Below the pieces are notes generated by a model. The model was not told the origin of the DNA. It made no database searches and saw only the letters and a list, made by a program, of their open reading frames with translations. From Collinsella aerofaciens (GTDB taxonomy: Bacteria; Actinomycetota; Coriobacteriia; Coriobacteriales; Coriobacteriaceae): a DNA stretch of 64,000 nt. The position numbers and the translations under genes are program-made. Below, in pieces: positions 35,501-43,156 of the stretch (position 1 is the first letter of the stretch; every line of letters begins with the position of its first letter). The stretch lies in contig NZ_OY725712.1 in assembly GCF_963360655.1 (NCBI RefSeq), forward strand, positions 1,240,001 to 1,304,000, written 5' to 3'.

Positions 35501-38054
35501 GTTTTGGACGCTTGAGAGAATCGGCGGTCGATGGACATATCTCAATACTCCTGAAAAGAAGGATACCGTAAAGGCTTCAATCAATTTCACTTCGAAATAT
35601 CGCATGCGTGCGATGGTGACGACGCGCGTCGATTTTTATAAGAAAGATGGCACGGTCTGCAAGGAAACGACACGTCGCTACGAGAGTAATTTGCTCCAAA
35701 AGAAGAGTGGCGAAGAGGATCCTCATTACACGTACAAGTATCCATTCATCTATACGAATGATACGGTTGATAAGAATTCCGGCGGGGACAGCGACACAAT
35801 TGAAAATCCAGATCTGACCCTCGAGTCCTCTCCGACTGATGCTGACATGGCCGTGCTGGGCTATAAGTTCCTGGGCTGGATTTCGACCGCCGAGGTCAAG
35901 AAGGATTCTGCCGTCTGGAAATATATCTATGATGTCGCCAACGACCCCTATGTGACGAGCAATTCGGAGAAGGCGGCGCCATACTTGGCGACGGATGACT
36001 CCAAGGTCACCCAGTGCCAGGATGCCTATCCCGTCTACGCAAAGTACGACGTCAACTACACCACCAACCTGCACCGCGCAGGTTTTGATGGCACGGACAA
36101 GGTTAATGTGCCTAGGTACGACATCGCTCCCGTTATCAACGCGGGCACCGACCCTGCTACGGCAACGGTGACCCCTGACGTTGCGACGCCGGTTTATAAA
36201 GCGGGCGGTAAGCTGTATGAGTTGCAGAAGGTTGAGATTGAGCTTCCGAATGGCGAAGTTAAAAAGCTCGAACCTAACGGCGATAACTCGTATTCCTATC
36301 AGGTGGAACCCGGCGGGGCCTATACATTTGTGGCGTACTATTCGCCGTTGGCGGTCGTGTACCATCTCAATGCCAAAGATGTGGATGGCAAAGTTGCTCA
36401 GAAAGGCGATATGCTCGGCAACCTTGATGGCGGCATCCCGAAGCCCACTTATGACGTCAGCACTATCGATGCGGATACAGGAGGTGCGTTCAACGTCTTC
36501 GTGGGCTGGACGGAAGCCCAGCCGGCACCTGGCAAGGGCTATGTCGCTTGGTCTGAGGGTATCCGTATGGTGAGTGCTTCTACCGTGGTCAAGGCCCCCA
36601 TGGAGCTGTACCCGGTCTACCGTCCCAGCCTGGTTACCGTTCAATCGAACATCGACTCAAATCTCGCGAATCCTGCTCTTGTCCGCGGTCTCGGCCGTAC
36701 TGATTCCGGCGACCAGATTTCTCTTGAGGTCAAGGCTGTCAAGGAGGTTGTGGGCATTGACGGCACCAAGTACGACTTTGTCGGCTGGTCGCGCGACTAT
36801 GAATCCGATGGCAAATACACCCTGATGACCGATGACGAGAAGTATCCCCTCGAGGGCAGTGAGCCCTTTGAGAGCGTGACCTACACCGCGGTGTACAAGA
36901 TCGCGCCGCATAAGGTGCGCTATCACGGTGTCGACGGGTCGGTCATCTTTACGGCGACGGTCGACTCGGACGACGAGCGAGCGACGGGCGCGGGTTTCGT
37001 TCATGACGTCGATGTTCCCAAGATGGATGAGGGTGGCAACCCGGTCTTTGATGACAAGGGCGATCCCGTGATGGAACAAAAGTCCGTCGCGTATGACCCG
37101 GACGCTTATTCCAAGATCGTTGCGCAGCTCGATGAGCGGGCGGCGACCAGCGGTGACGTGCGCGAACTCTTCCTGGAGTGGCGATATGTGGGTGTCGATG
37201 GCACTGCGAAGTCTTGGAATGGGTTTAAGGGCGAGCCGATCACGGGAGACATGGATCTGTATCCCGTGACGTATCGCGTGACCGCCAACGACACGTCCGA
37301 TGCTGCGAACCCCGTAGCCATGACCGCGAAGCTCAAGTGGCTGCTCGATCCCACTGCTGCCAATACGGTCGATGACAATGCCGATAAGGCGCCGTTTAAG
37401 GTTTGCTTTGCCGAGCCGTTTATGGGAACGCAGTTGACTGTCACGGTTAAGCAGGCGAGCTATGGCCCCAATGCATCCGTGACGGAGGAGCCCGTAAACG
37501 GCAAGCTTGTCTCGCTCTACAGCCTGGGCTCGGGTAATGGTTCGTTCGACTTGGCCAACCGCCTGGATTCCAAGACGACGGGCGAAGGGGAGCAAGGCGA
37601 CGGCAATGCTGTGTTCAACTTTGACCAGACTCATGCGCTGACGGTCGTTAAAAAGACTACCGATGCCAGCGCCATGGGACAAACGTTCCGCTTTAAGGTG
37701 ACACGCAAGGCGTCGGAGGATTCTCCTGCCGAGACGCGCATGGTCGAGGTAAAGGTCGATGGGACGCAGCAAGAAAACGGCAAGACCTGGTATGTCGGCA
37801 GCGTGCAATTTGCCGCGTCGACGGGCATCTATACCGTCGAGGAAGATACGGCTTGGGCATGGCGCTACGAGGGTGAACTGAGCACGCCGGGCAAGGCGCC
37901 CGGTAAATCTGCCGAGCTGACCATCTCGTCCGCCTCGAGCGCGGGCGACACCGTGGTGACGTGCGTCAACACGCGCGCGAAGGACAAATGGGTCGATGGT
38001 GGCTCGCGTGCCAAGAATGTTTGGGAAAACGGCACGCTGAGGAGGGAGGACTAG
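32571..38054 (+). CDS. Giant secreted adhesin with InlB-B-type repeats
   Basis: This 1827-residue extracellular protein has a standard signal peptide (residues 1-34, ending AAAHA). Residues about 60-430 form a beta-solenoid-like region with GLUG-like repeats (GGLAGRI, GGIAARAN). At least six Listeria-Bacteroides (InlB B) repeats follow, at roughly residues 551 (YRFMGWF), 677 (FIGWTTQ), 797 (YRFLGWY), 1098 (YKFLGWI), 1310 (FVGWTEA) and 1401 (YDFVGWS). Residues about 1688-1800 resemble a Cna-B/SpaA fold (LTVVKKTTDAS to VVTCVNTRAK). There is no C-terminal anchor. ATG 32571 follows cggaggcg. The protein probably binds to the fibre or to the LAATG protein of the same operon. Confidence 0.88.
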   Translation: MEIKNRNRGVLGRLVAVAAIALCCVMVLPAAAHAEEQTEFHITNRNDFLACVALSRQRDTSQWRVYLDNDIVLNDDDMNAIVADTVKHLSFGNKEHPFKGVFDGQNHTVKGLNYENKVLDPEHDTGFFAETDGATIKNFLVEDANIWADFRGGIIVGKAVNTSFENVMVMESTLHLTCANNMLNVITNAGFEGGLIAGELDGCSLYNCEVRGGRAVNNTTSGVQAIGGEGLYMAAFAGYVKNSTIEYCRVTPTRNEDGSIAEKGMTDVTNKYDVAVGALGGNNVYASGFVGCMAGDAKIIDCFSTAQCYSYAASYVGVVAVTRAWTGGLAGRILTEKGNELVRSHFAGDLSSRQYNPIAVIPIIQNDVNLGGIAARANKGDATVTECYFKPSVSLSGNSQGNPAKKKIPSFGGDGTTKGDGFGPWDDGRYTTRELWEEHDYDFCAGTMRSTANDEALGGSHANEWAMDYRLNIPVHGQSVKATIDFPGAGTATIEKTKLGKDQATTDPYAFAVSAVLAGTAQGLAQGDTSVTFKQETSAKPEGLSEANDGYRFMGWFREPDVRVNRIGQDNSWFDGKTDDAAVRDGKRVQDNTKHEATSIYTADNGKDHAESEGFKGNDLFIASYEAQVLFYNVKGETLDWKDGKAHDPSTDWYRYGAGLTPAAPADRGGLPPTATFIGWTTQPNADKSMNGAYAAITSDQLADLKNKGVFYPAGSEIAVVGPTDFYPVYSDYVSNIMTVFEGNEQDKIDNETLRDGVGKTKVDVQTAGDGTSVYTVQVRDTDGTPLSEGGKLPDGYRFLGWYENKQAADGSTVEVRVSRDPGYTLPADVDLTVPHTYTARFEYRVDYYVCAYANDEYTNSELLCSVWNEYKTPFNEQVGTSYVRENVVHWGSEHVNHGDKDAYKGECAEGYYDSNTLIVAPMSAYSHNVRNDTGADTLKNVLVDTDFPGSGTFDEEKVINALQYTFKPSSDRYSLKFWTLERIGGRWTYLNTPEKKDTVKASINFTSKYRMRAMVTTRVDFYKKDGTVCKETTRRYESNLLQKKSGEEDPHYTYKYPFIYTNDTVDKNSGGDSDTIENPDLTLESSPTDADMAVLGYKFLGWISTAEVKKDSAVWKYIYDVANDPYVTSNSEKAAPYLATDDSKVTQCQDAYPVYAKYDVNYTTNLHRAGFDGTDKVNVPRYDIAPVINAGTDPATATVTPDVATPVYKAGGKLYELQKVEIELPNGEVKKLEPNGDNSYSYQVEPGGAYTFVAYYSPLAVVYHLNAKDVDGKVAQKGDMLGNLDGGIPKPTYDVSTIDADTGGAFNVFVGWTEAQPAPGKGYVAWSEGIRMVSASTVVKAPMELYPVYRPSLVTVQSNIDSNLANPALVRGLGRTDSGDQISLEVKAVKEVVGIDGTKYDFVGWSRDYESDGKYTLMTDDEKYPLEGSEPFESVTYTAVYKIAPHKVRYHGVDGSVIFTATVDSDDERATGAGFVHDVDVPKMDEGGNPVFDDKGDPVMEQKSVAYDPDAYSKIVAQLDERAATSGDVRELFLEWRYVGVDGTAKSWNGFKGEPITGDMDLYPVTYRVTANDTSDAANPVAMTAKLKWLLDPTAANTVDDNADKAPFKVCFAEPFMGTQLTVTVKQASYGPNASVTEEPVNGKLVSLYSLGSGNGSFDLANRLDSKTTGEGEQGDGNAVFNFDQTHALTVVKKTTDASAMGQTFRFKVTRKASEDSPAETRMVEVKVDGTQQENGKTWYVGSVQFAASTGIYTVEEDTAWAWRYEGELSTPGKAPGKSAELTISSASSAGDTVVTCVNTRAKDKWVDGGSRAKNVWENGTLRRED

Positions 38055-38055
38055 G

Positions 38056-38625
38056 ATGACTAAGCGCAAGCGGATCGTCGCCCTCCTTGTCGGCGTTCTC
38101 CTTTTGGCCGGCGCTGCCGGCACCTTTGCGTGGCTTTCGGTTACGGGCGTGCTGGTCAACGAGTTTGGCTTTGGCTCGGTGTCGCCTTCAGTGGACGAGA
38201 CGCTCAAGGACAACGTGAAAAGGGATGTCTCGGTTAAAAACACGGGATCGGCTCCGGCATACCTGCGTGTTGCGGTGGATATCTACTGGCAGGATCAGGA
38301 TGGCGCGCGCCTGTGGGATGAGCCGGTTGCCGACGCCGACTACACCATTGAGTGGGGCGATAAAGGCGATGCCGCTGCCGCTAACAGCCCTTCATCTTGG
38401 GTTCTTGCGAGCGACGGGTTCTACTACTGGACGTCTCCTGTTGCGCCGCTCGGCAAGACGGACGTGCTCATCAAGAGCGTGACCGAGCGGAAGGCAGCTG
38501 GTAAGAACCTGGTCGTCGACATTTCGACCCAGGCAATTCAATCCACGCCCGACGATGCGGTTACAGAGGCATGGGGTTGCACGGTCAAGGATGGCGTGCT
38601 GGTGCCGCCGCATGGAGGTGCGTAA
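38056..38625 (+). CDS. TasA-like protein with SipW-dependent-type signal (3)
   Basis: This 189-residue secreted protein starts MTKRKRIVALLVGVLLLAGA and continues AGTFAWLSVTGVLVNEFGFG with SVSPS, again the SipW-dependent-type signature. The mature domain begins with a conserved strand pair (VSVKNTGSAPAYLRVAVDIY) and is otherwise beta-rich, ending in WGCTVKDGVLVPPHGGA. It starts one base after the adhesin stop, with gaggaggac as its ribosome-binding site, so it is tightly co-translated. It may cap the fibre or link it to the last gene's wall-anchored product; this is inference. Confidence 0.8.
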   Translation: MTKRKRIVALLVGVLLLAGAAGTFAWLSVTGVLVNEFGFGSVSPSVDETLKDNVKRDVSVKNTGSAPAYLRVAVDIYWQDQDGARLWDEPVADADYTIEWGDKGDAAAANSPSSWVLASDGFYYWTSPVAPLGKTDVLIKSVTERKAAGKNLVVDISTQAIQSTPDDAVTEAWGCTVKDGVLVPPHGGA

Positions 38626-38627
38626 GT

Positions 38628-39326
38628 ATGGCGTTCCCGATTCGTAAAGGCGTTGCGCGCTCCTTGCGTTGCGTGGTCGCGGCCATTCTCTGCGTGGTCG
38701 CGCTCGCCGTTCCCGCCCGTGCGTTCGCCGATACTCCCGCGATTGCGTATGACGGAAATGCGCGCCAGCTGACGGTCTCGGGGGCGACGATGTCCTCGGG
38801 GGAGCCCGACCTGTTTCCAGCTTTTAAAGATCTAATGCCGGGCGATGAGCGCGAGCAGCAGATCGAGATTCGCGCCACAGGCGTAAAGTCCCAGGTGCGC
38901 GTATTTGTGCGCGCCGTTGTCGATCACGAGACGACACACCTGCTGTCGCCCATCACATTAACGGCAGCGGTCAGCGATGCGTCCGCAGACTGGCTCCAGG
39001 CAGGAACGCCGGGCAGCGTGTTCGCCCACCCTACGCAGGTCGCAACGTTTACGAGCGATGGCAGCACAGTGCTCAATTTGCAACTAAGTGTCCCGACGTC
39101 GGTAGGCAATGAGCTTGCCGACGCAAACAAGACCATTCGCTGGGAAATCACTGCCGAGGACGATGGCGAAACAATTCCTGCGCAGCCCGCTGGCCCCAAA
39201 AAGCCCGGCCTGTTTGGCCTGGCTGCGACGGGCGACAACTCGCTCGCTCTGCTTTTGACGCTGCTAACGCTAGCGATTATCGCTTTTATGGTCGCGCTGT
39301 TCTTGTCTCAAAGGAATAAGCGCTAG
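38628..39326 (+). CDS. LAATG-anchored surface protein
   Basis: This 232-residue protein has a normal signal peptide (about residues 1-33, ending ARAFA). Its extracellular beta domain includes LTVSGATMSSGEPDLFP and IEIRATGVKSQVRVFV. A Pro-rich linker leads to the cell-wall sorting signal: LAATG at residues 198-202, hydrophobic LALLLTLLTLAIIAFMVALF and the basic tail SQRNKR. LAxTG is the motif of class E sortases in GC-rich Gram-positives. ATG 38628 follows atggaggtg. As the only anchored member of the operon it likely tethers the TasA-like fibre and adhesin to peptidoglycan. No sortase gene lies in the window. Confidence 0.82.
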   Translation: MAFPIRKGVARSLRCVVAAILCVVALAVPARAFADTPAIAYDGNARQLTVSGATMSSGEPDLFPAFKDLMPGDEREQQIEIRATGVKSQVRVFVRAVVDHETTHLLSPITLTAAVSDASADWLQAGTPGSVFAHPTQVATFTSDGSTVLNLQLSVPTSVGNELADANKTIRWEITAEDDGETIPAQPAGPKKPGLFGLAATGDNSLALLLTLLTLAIIAFMVALFLSQRNKR

Positions 39327-39394
39327 GTCCATCTTCTAAATGCAACGCCCTCCCGGGTGGCGGGCACGAAGTTCCCTGCTCTACAGTCCTGCGC

Positions 39395-39427
39395 AAGTTG
39401 AAGGCCACAAGACGTGGCCTTCAACTT
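39395..39427 (+). terminator. Hairpin after the surface operon
   Basis: aagttgaaggccac and gtggccttcaactt are perfect 14-bp arms with a 5-base loop. It lies 68 bases after the operon stop. The following bases are atatatg, not a T run. Confidence 0.6.
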
Positions 39428-39478
39428 ATATATGTTCAGCAGATGTCCCCATGACAAGCCGCGCTTCAACACCGAGGC

Positions 39479-39607
39479 GTCTGCCCGGCGACGCGGAATG
39501 TAAGGTTCATCGCGAGTTCCGCACGAGCCGGAGAGCACTTAATGTGCTCTCCGTGCGAGCAGGACTGTCCGAGCAGGGAACCTTACGTTCCGTGCCGCCG
39601 GGCAGAC
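39479..39607. repeat. Nested hairpin with 30-bp outer arms
   Basis: gtctgcccggcgacgcggaa plus tgtaaggttc (39479-39508) pairs with 39578-39607 at 27 of 30 positions. An inner stem, cggagagcac / gtgctctccg, lies at 39529-39553. The architecture matches the nested hairpin at 15938-16062, although the sequences differ. It lies 20 bases from the convergent LTA-synthase-like gene's stop. Confidence 0.7.
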
Positions 39608-39627
39608 GAACCAGTTAAGACGCGCCG

Positions 39628-41928
39628 CTACTTGATCTTGGTCGTACCCGGTGCCAGGTTGGGGTCGGTCTCGTTGGCCTCGGTCTGGAAGTGCTCGGTG
39701 TACACGTTCTTGCCGTCGCGGAACATCTCGTAGTACTGCATCTTGGCGTAATCCTCGCGCGCCTTGGTGGCGGCTGCGGCAGCGGCGTCGTCACCGGTGA
39801 CGTTGGAGGAGAGCGCCCAGCGCAGGCTGGCGTCCTCGTAGCCCACCGAGTTGATGGCGGGCAGCGACTTACGCAGCGTCATGTGCGCTTTCTGGTAGTC
39901 GGTCAGCGGGGCGCCGATCAGCTGCATAAGCTGGGTGGACAGGTAGTTGGTGGACAGGTCGTCGACCTCGCTCGTCTGGTCGCAACCGGCAACGTCGTAG
40001 TTAGCCCAAATGATGTAGTCGGTCTGCCACAGACGTTCCTGGTGCGTGGCATCGTCCTCGCCGGTAAACCACTTATCGTTGAACTTGGACGGGAAGAACG
40101 GCTGGTGGTCGCCCCAGAACACCACGACCACCTTGCGATCGAGTTTGCTCAGGGCGTTGAGGAAGTAGCGAAGCGCCTGGTCGGACTGCTCGATGCACGA
40201 GACGTACTCGTCGACATCGGACAGCGTGCCGTCCTCAACGGTCTTGGCGTCCAGGTCGGTTGTGTCGATGTTGAGATGCATCTGCTTGTCGACCGGCAGC
40301 AGGCCCGTGTCGTAGCCCGAGTGGTTCTGCATGGTCACGTCGAAGATAAACTGCGGATCGGCGTTCTGGTCGAGCAACTCGAGAATCTTGTCGTAGGTAG
40401 CCTGGTCGGTCACCATGCCGCGCAGGGTGTCGGCTCCCTGGAAGTCGTTGATGGACAGGAACTGGTCAAAGCCAAAGTCCTTGTAGACGTTCTCGCGGTT
40501 CCAGTTGGTCGCGTGGTTGGGGTGCATGGCTGTGGTGGAATATCCGAGCGACTTGAACTGCTCTGCCAGGTTCCCGGTCGTTTCCATGTTGTAGATGGTG
40601 TAGGGGTACACACCCGAGCCCAGGTTGGCCATGGAGTTGCCGGTCATAAACTCAAACTCGGTATTGGCGGTACCGCCGCCGTAGGCGCTCACGTAGAGCT
40701 TGCCGCGGCTGAGGCAGTTGGACAGGCTCTTAAAGTACTGCGGGCCCTCGTAGCCGGCGCGCATATTCTGGTAGATGGATAGATCCGAGAAGGTCTCGTT
40801 CATGATGGCGATGACCGTGGGCTTCTCGCTGTCGAACTGCTCCTTTGCGGCGGCGCGCTCGTCGCTCTTGGCCGCGTCGGACTTGTCGTAGGCCTTGGCG
40901 TACTTTTTGAGCGTGGCCTTGGCATCGTCGACGGAGTAGTCGGCGGGTTTGGGCGGCTTGATGGACTGCGCCGCACTAATAAAGGCGGGCAGGTAGCCCT
41001 CGCGCCAGTAGCTCTCGAGCGGGCGCCAGGTGTAGACGGTGATGCCGAGGGTGTTGTAGTAGTCGATGAGCGTGACATGCGCGGTTACGCCGCCCAGGCA
41101 CAGCACTGCCACGAGCAGGTTGGTGAGCAGCATACGCTTGGCGTTGGCGGCACCCTTCTGACGGTGCGGTGCCACCAGGCCGGCGTACTCGCACAGCAGC
41201 ATGGCGATGGCGGTAAAGCCCATGGACAGCACGCAGAACAGCGAGATCGAGAAGGTGTAGCCGTTGCCGGCGACCGCGGCGGCGGTGGAGATGGCCGAAA
41301 GGTCGCCCGGCTGGATGGGCATGGATTTAAACGTGATGACGAAGAACTCGGCAATGCCCAGGACAAAGAGGGCAAAGGCCAGGACCGCGGGAGCTGCGCC
41401 GTGGCGCTGGAATAGGAAGAACAAGCCGGTCATGAGCACGGTGATGATGGCCCACTCGAGCAGGATGCACAGGGGGTAGACCCAGGTAAAGTCGTGGTTG
41501 GACGAGACTTCCATTCCCAGCAGCGCAAAGACGCCGGCGAGCAGCAGGCACAAGACAGCGGCGACGAGCGGTTTGCCCACAAAGGCGCCGCGCAGGCGGG
41601 CGAGCTTGCCGGTGGGGGCGGGGGCGTCGGGCGCGGCAAACGCAAAGACGCGCGGGGCGATGCGGTCGCGTGCGATGCTGGCCCAAGCGCAGCCGGTGAG
41701 GATGGCGTTGGTTAGGATGAGCATCACAAAGGCGAGCGGCTCGTTTTGGGCGACGAGGCCAATGGCGCCCCAAATGGTCAAAAAGAGCTGGAACAGGCCG
41801 AAGGCGACGCTCCACCCAAGAGCGCTTTTGGCAACGGTGCCCGACTGAGCGCGAATGGCCTTGGCCTCGCGCAAGACAAGGTAGACGGTCGCCGCAAGAC
41901 CGACGAGCGAGATGGCGGCAGCGAACAT
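39628..41928 (-). CDS. LTA-synthase-like phosphoglycerol transferase
   Basis: This 766-residue polytopic membrane enzyme has an N-terminal block of about eight helices (residues 1-300) and an extracellular sulfatase-fold domain. Metal and catalytic residues of the LtaS type are visible: Glu in VIAIMNETFSDL, the likely nucleophile Thr in GGGTANTEFEFMTG, His in VTMQNHSGY, and Asp-His in VFWGDHQPFFP. It should transfer glycerol-phosphate or a similar group from lipid onto a glycolipid or wall glycan. The C-terminus carries a long charged Ala-rich extension. ATG 41928 follows gaggagtctc; ATG 41943 is possible. Confidence 0.9.
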   Translation of the reverse strand: MFAAAISLVGLAATVYLVLREAKAIRAQSGTVAKSALGWSVAFGLFQLFLTIWGAIGLVAQNEPLAFVMLILTNAILTGCAWASIARDRIAPRVFAFAAPDAPAPTGKLARLRGAFVGKPLVAAVLCLLLAGVFALLGMEVSSNHDFTWVYPLCILLEWAIITVLMTGLFFLFQRHGAAPAVLAFALFVLGIAEFFVITFKSMPIQPGDLSAISTAAAVAGNGYTFSISLFCVLSMGFTAIAMLLCEYAGLVAPHRQKGAANAKRMLLTNLLVAVLCLGGVTAHVTLIDYYNTLGITVYTWRPLESYWREGYLPAFISAAQSIKPPKPADYSVDDAKATLKKYAKAYDKSDAAKSDERAAAKEQFDSEKPTVIAIMNETFSDLSIYQNMRAGYEGPQYFKSLSNCLSRGKLYVSAYGGGTANTEFEFMTGNSMANLGSGVYPYTIYNMETTGNLAEQFKSLGYSTTAMHPNHATNWNRENVYKDFGFDQFLSINDFQGADTLRGMVTDQATYDKILELLDQNADPQFIFDVTMQNHSGYDTGLLPVDKQMHLNIDTTDLDAKTVEDGTLSDVDEYVSCIEQSDQALRYFLNALSKLDRKVVVVFWGDHQPFFPSKFNDKWFTGEDDATHQERLWQTDYIIWANYDVAGCDQTSEVDDLSTNYLSTQLMQLIGAPLTDYQKAHMTLRKSLPAINSVGYEDASLRWALSSNVTGDDAAAAAATKAREDYAKMQYYEMFRDGKNVYTEHFQTEANETDPNLAPGTTKIK

Positions 41929-42141
41929 GCTGAGACTCCTCACAAACTAAAACCTACGAAAGCGGGGGTTTACCCGATTGTTACCAAGATATGCGCTGCA
42001 ATTGGTGGCTGCGCACAACAACCAGCCATATTAACGCGCACGTGTGGCGGTGTGGCGCAATGGAGTGGCGACCTGCGCGATAATGGACGGGAATTACACG
42101 GAAACGTAAAGGCTTCTTAAAGAATTAGCGAGGATGAGGCG

Positions 42142-42990
42142 ATGAACGAGCAGGTTTGCACCAAGGCTGTGGATACGTGTGGCTATCCGGTCGAGACTAC
42201 GGGCAATGCGGTGCTGGACACGTTGGAGCACCGTTCCTCCACGCGTGCCTTCGCGCGTGATGACGACGGCCGTCCCGTAGCGGTGACCGACGAGCAGCGG
42301 GCGGCGATCTTGCATGCGGCGAGTCGCGCACCGTCGGCGGGCGCCATGATGATGTATTCCATCGTGAGCATCCGCGAGCAGGCTACGCTGGACCGCCTGG
42401 CCGACCTGTGCGACCATCAACCCATGATTGCCAAGGCGCCCTGGGCACTAATATTTGTGGTCGATTATGCCAAGTGGATCGATCTGTTTGAGCACGTGGG
42501 CTGCTTTGAGCCCGAGTTTGTCGAGCGCACGGGCAAGGCGCCCCGCCGCGCGCCGGGTTTGGGCGACTTTGCCATCGCGGCCCAGGACGCCGTGATCGCC
42601 GCCCAAAACGCCGTGGTTGCCGCCGAGGCCCTGGGCCTGGGGAGCTGCTATATCGGCGACATCGTCGAGAATGCCGAGGAAGTGGCCGAGCTGCTCGATC
42701 TGCCGCCCTATACCATGCCGCTGTCGATGCTCATCATCGGCACGCCCCGTAAGGAGCGCCCGGCTATTGCGCATCCCGTGGTGAACCTGGTGCACGAGGA
42801 GCGCTACTGCCGCGCCGATGCTGCGACCATGGACGCGCAGGTGGCCGAGATGGACGCGATGTTCCGTCCGCATGCCCGCGAGGTGGGCGAGCGCGTGGTG
42901 GATATCTACACCCGCAAGCACACGAGCCCCTTTATGGCCGAGATGAGCCGTTCCATGGAGTGGTGGTTCAAAAACTGGCTCGGCAAGTAA
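42142..42990 (+). CDS. Nitroreductase-family protein
   Basis: This 282-residue protein of the nitroreductase fold is longer than the 173-residue one at 7366-7887. TLEHRSSTRAFA is the FMN-contacting start, and APSAGAMMMYSIVSI and AAEALGLGSCYIGDIVENAE follow family conservation. The additional C-terminal 60 residues (MDAMFRPHAREVGERVVDIY and TRKHTSPFMAEM) are helical. Such proteins are often called nitroreductases although their real substrates are unknown. ATG 42142 follows gaggatgagg. It diverges from the LTA-synthase-like gene. A REP-like element lies 11 bases after the stop. Confidence 0.88.
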   Translation: MNEQVCTKAVDTCGYPVETTGNAVLDTLEHRSSTRAFARDDDGRPVAVTDEQRAAILHAASRAPSAGAMMMYSIVSIREQATLDRLADLCDHQPMIAKAPWALIFVVDYAKWIDLFEHVGCFEPEFVERTGKAPRRAPGLGDFAIAAQDAVIAAQNAVVAAEALGLGSCYIGDIVENAEEVAELLDLPPYTMPLSMLIIGTPRKERPAIAHPVVNLVHEERYCRADAATMDAQVAEMDAMFRPHAREVGERVVDIYTRKHTSPFMAEMSRSMEWWFKNWLGK

Positions 42991-43001
42991 CGAATGCGGC
43001 G

Positions 43002-43032
43002 ATGTGCCAAAGGGACAGTCCCTTTGGCACAT
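43002..43032 (+). repeat. REP-like palindromic element, copy 6 (perfect)
   Basis: atgtgccaaaggga and tccctttggcacat are perfect arms with a 3-base loop (cag). The left half matches copy 5 at 12887-12916 almost base for base. It lies between the nitroreductase stop and the kup leader. Confidence 0.8.
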
Positions 43033-43156
43033 TCCATATCGCCGTGGTGGCCTAAAGGCCGTATAAATGTTTATCTAGCTGGGAAAACAGTGCATTAAAA
43101 CATGGGCCGATTACCTATAATCCCCTCGAACGTTAAAGTTGGGAGGAAACCGGCTT

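Noticed and set aside
43033-43156. A c-di-AMP riboswitch in the kup leader.
   Set aside because: The leader is only about 125 bases and no ydaO-type motif was recognised.
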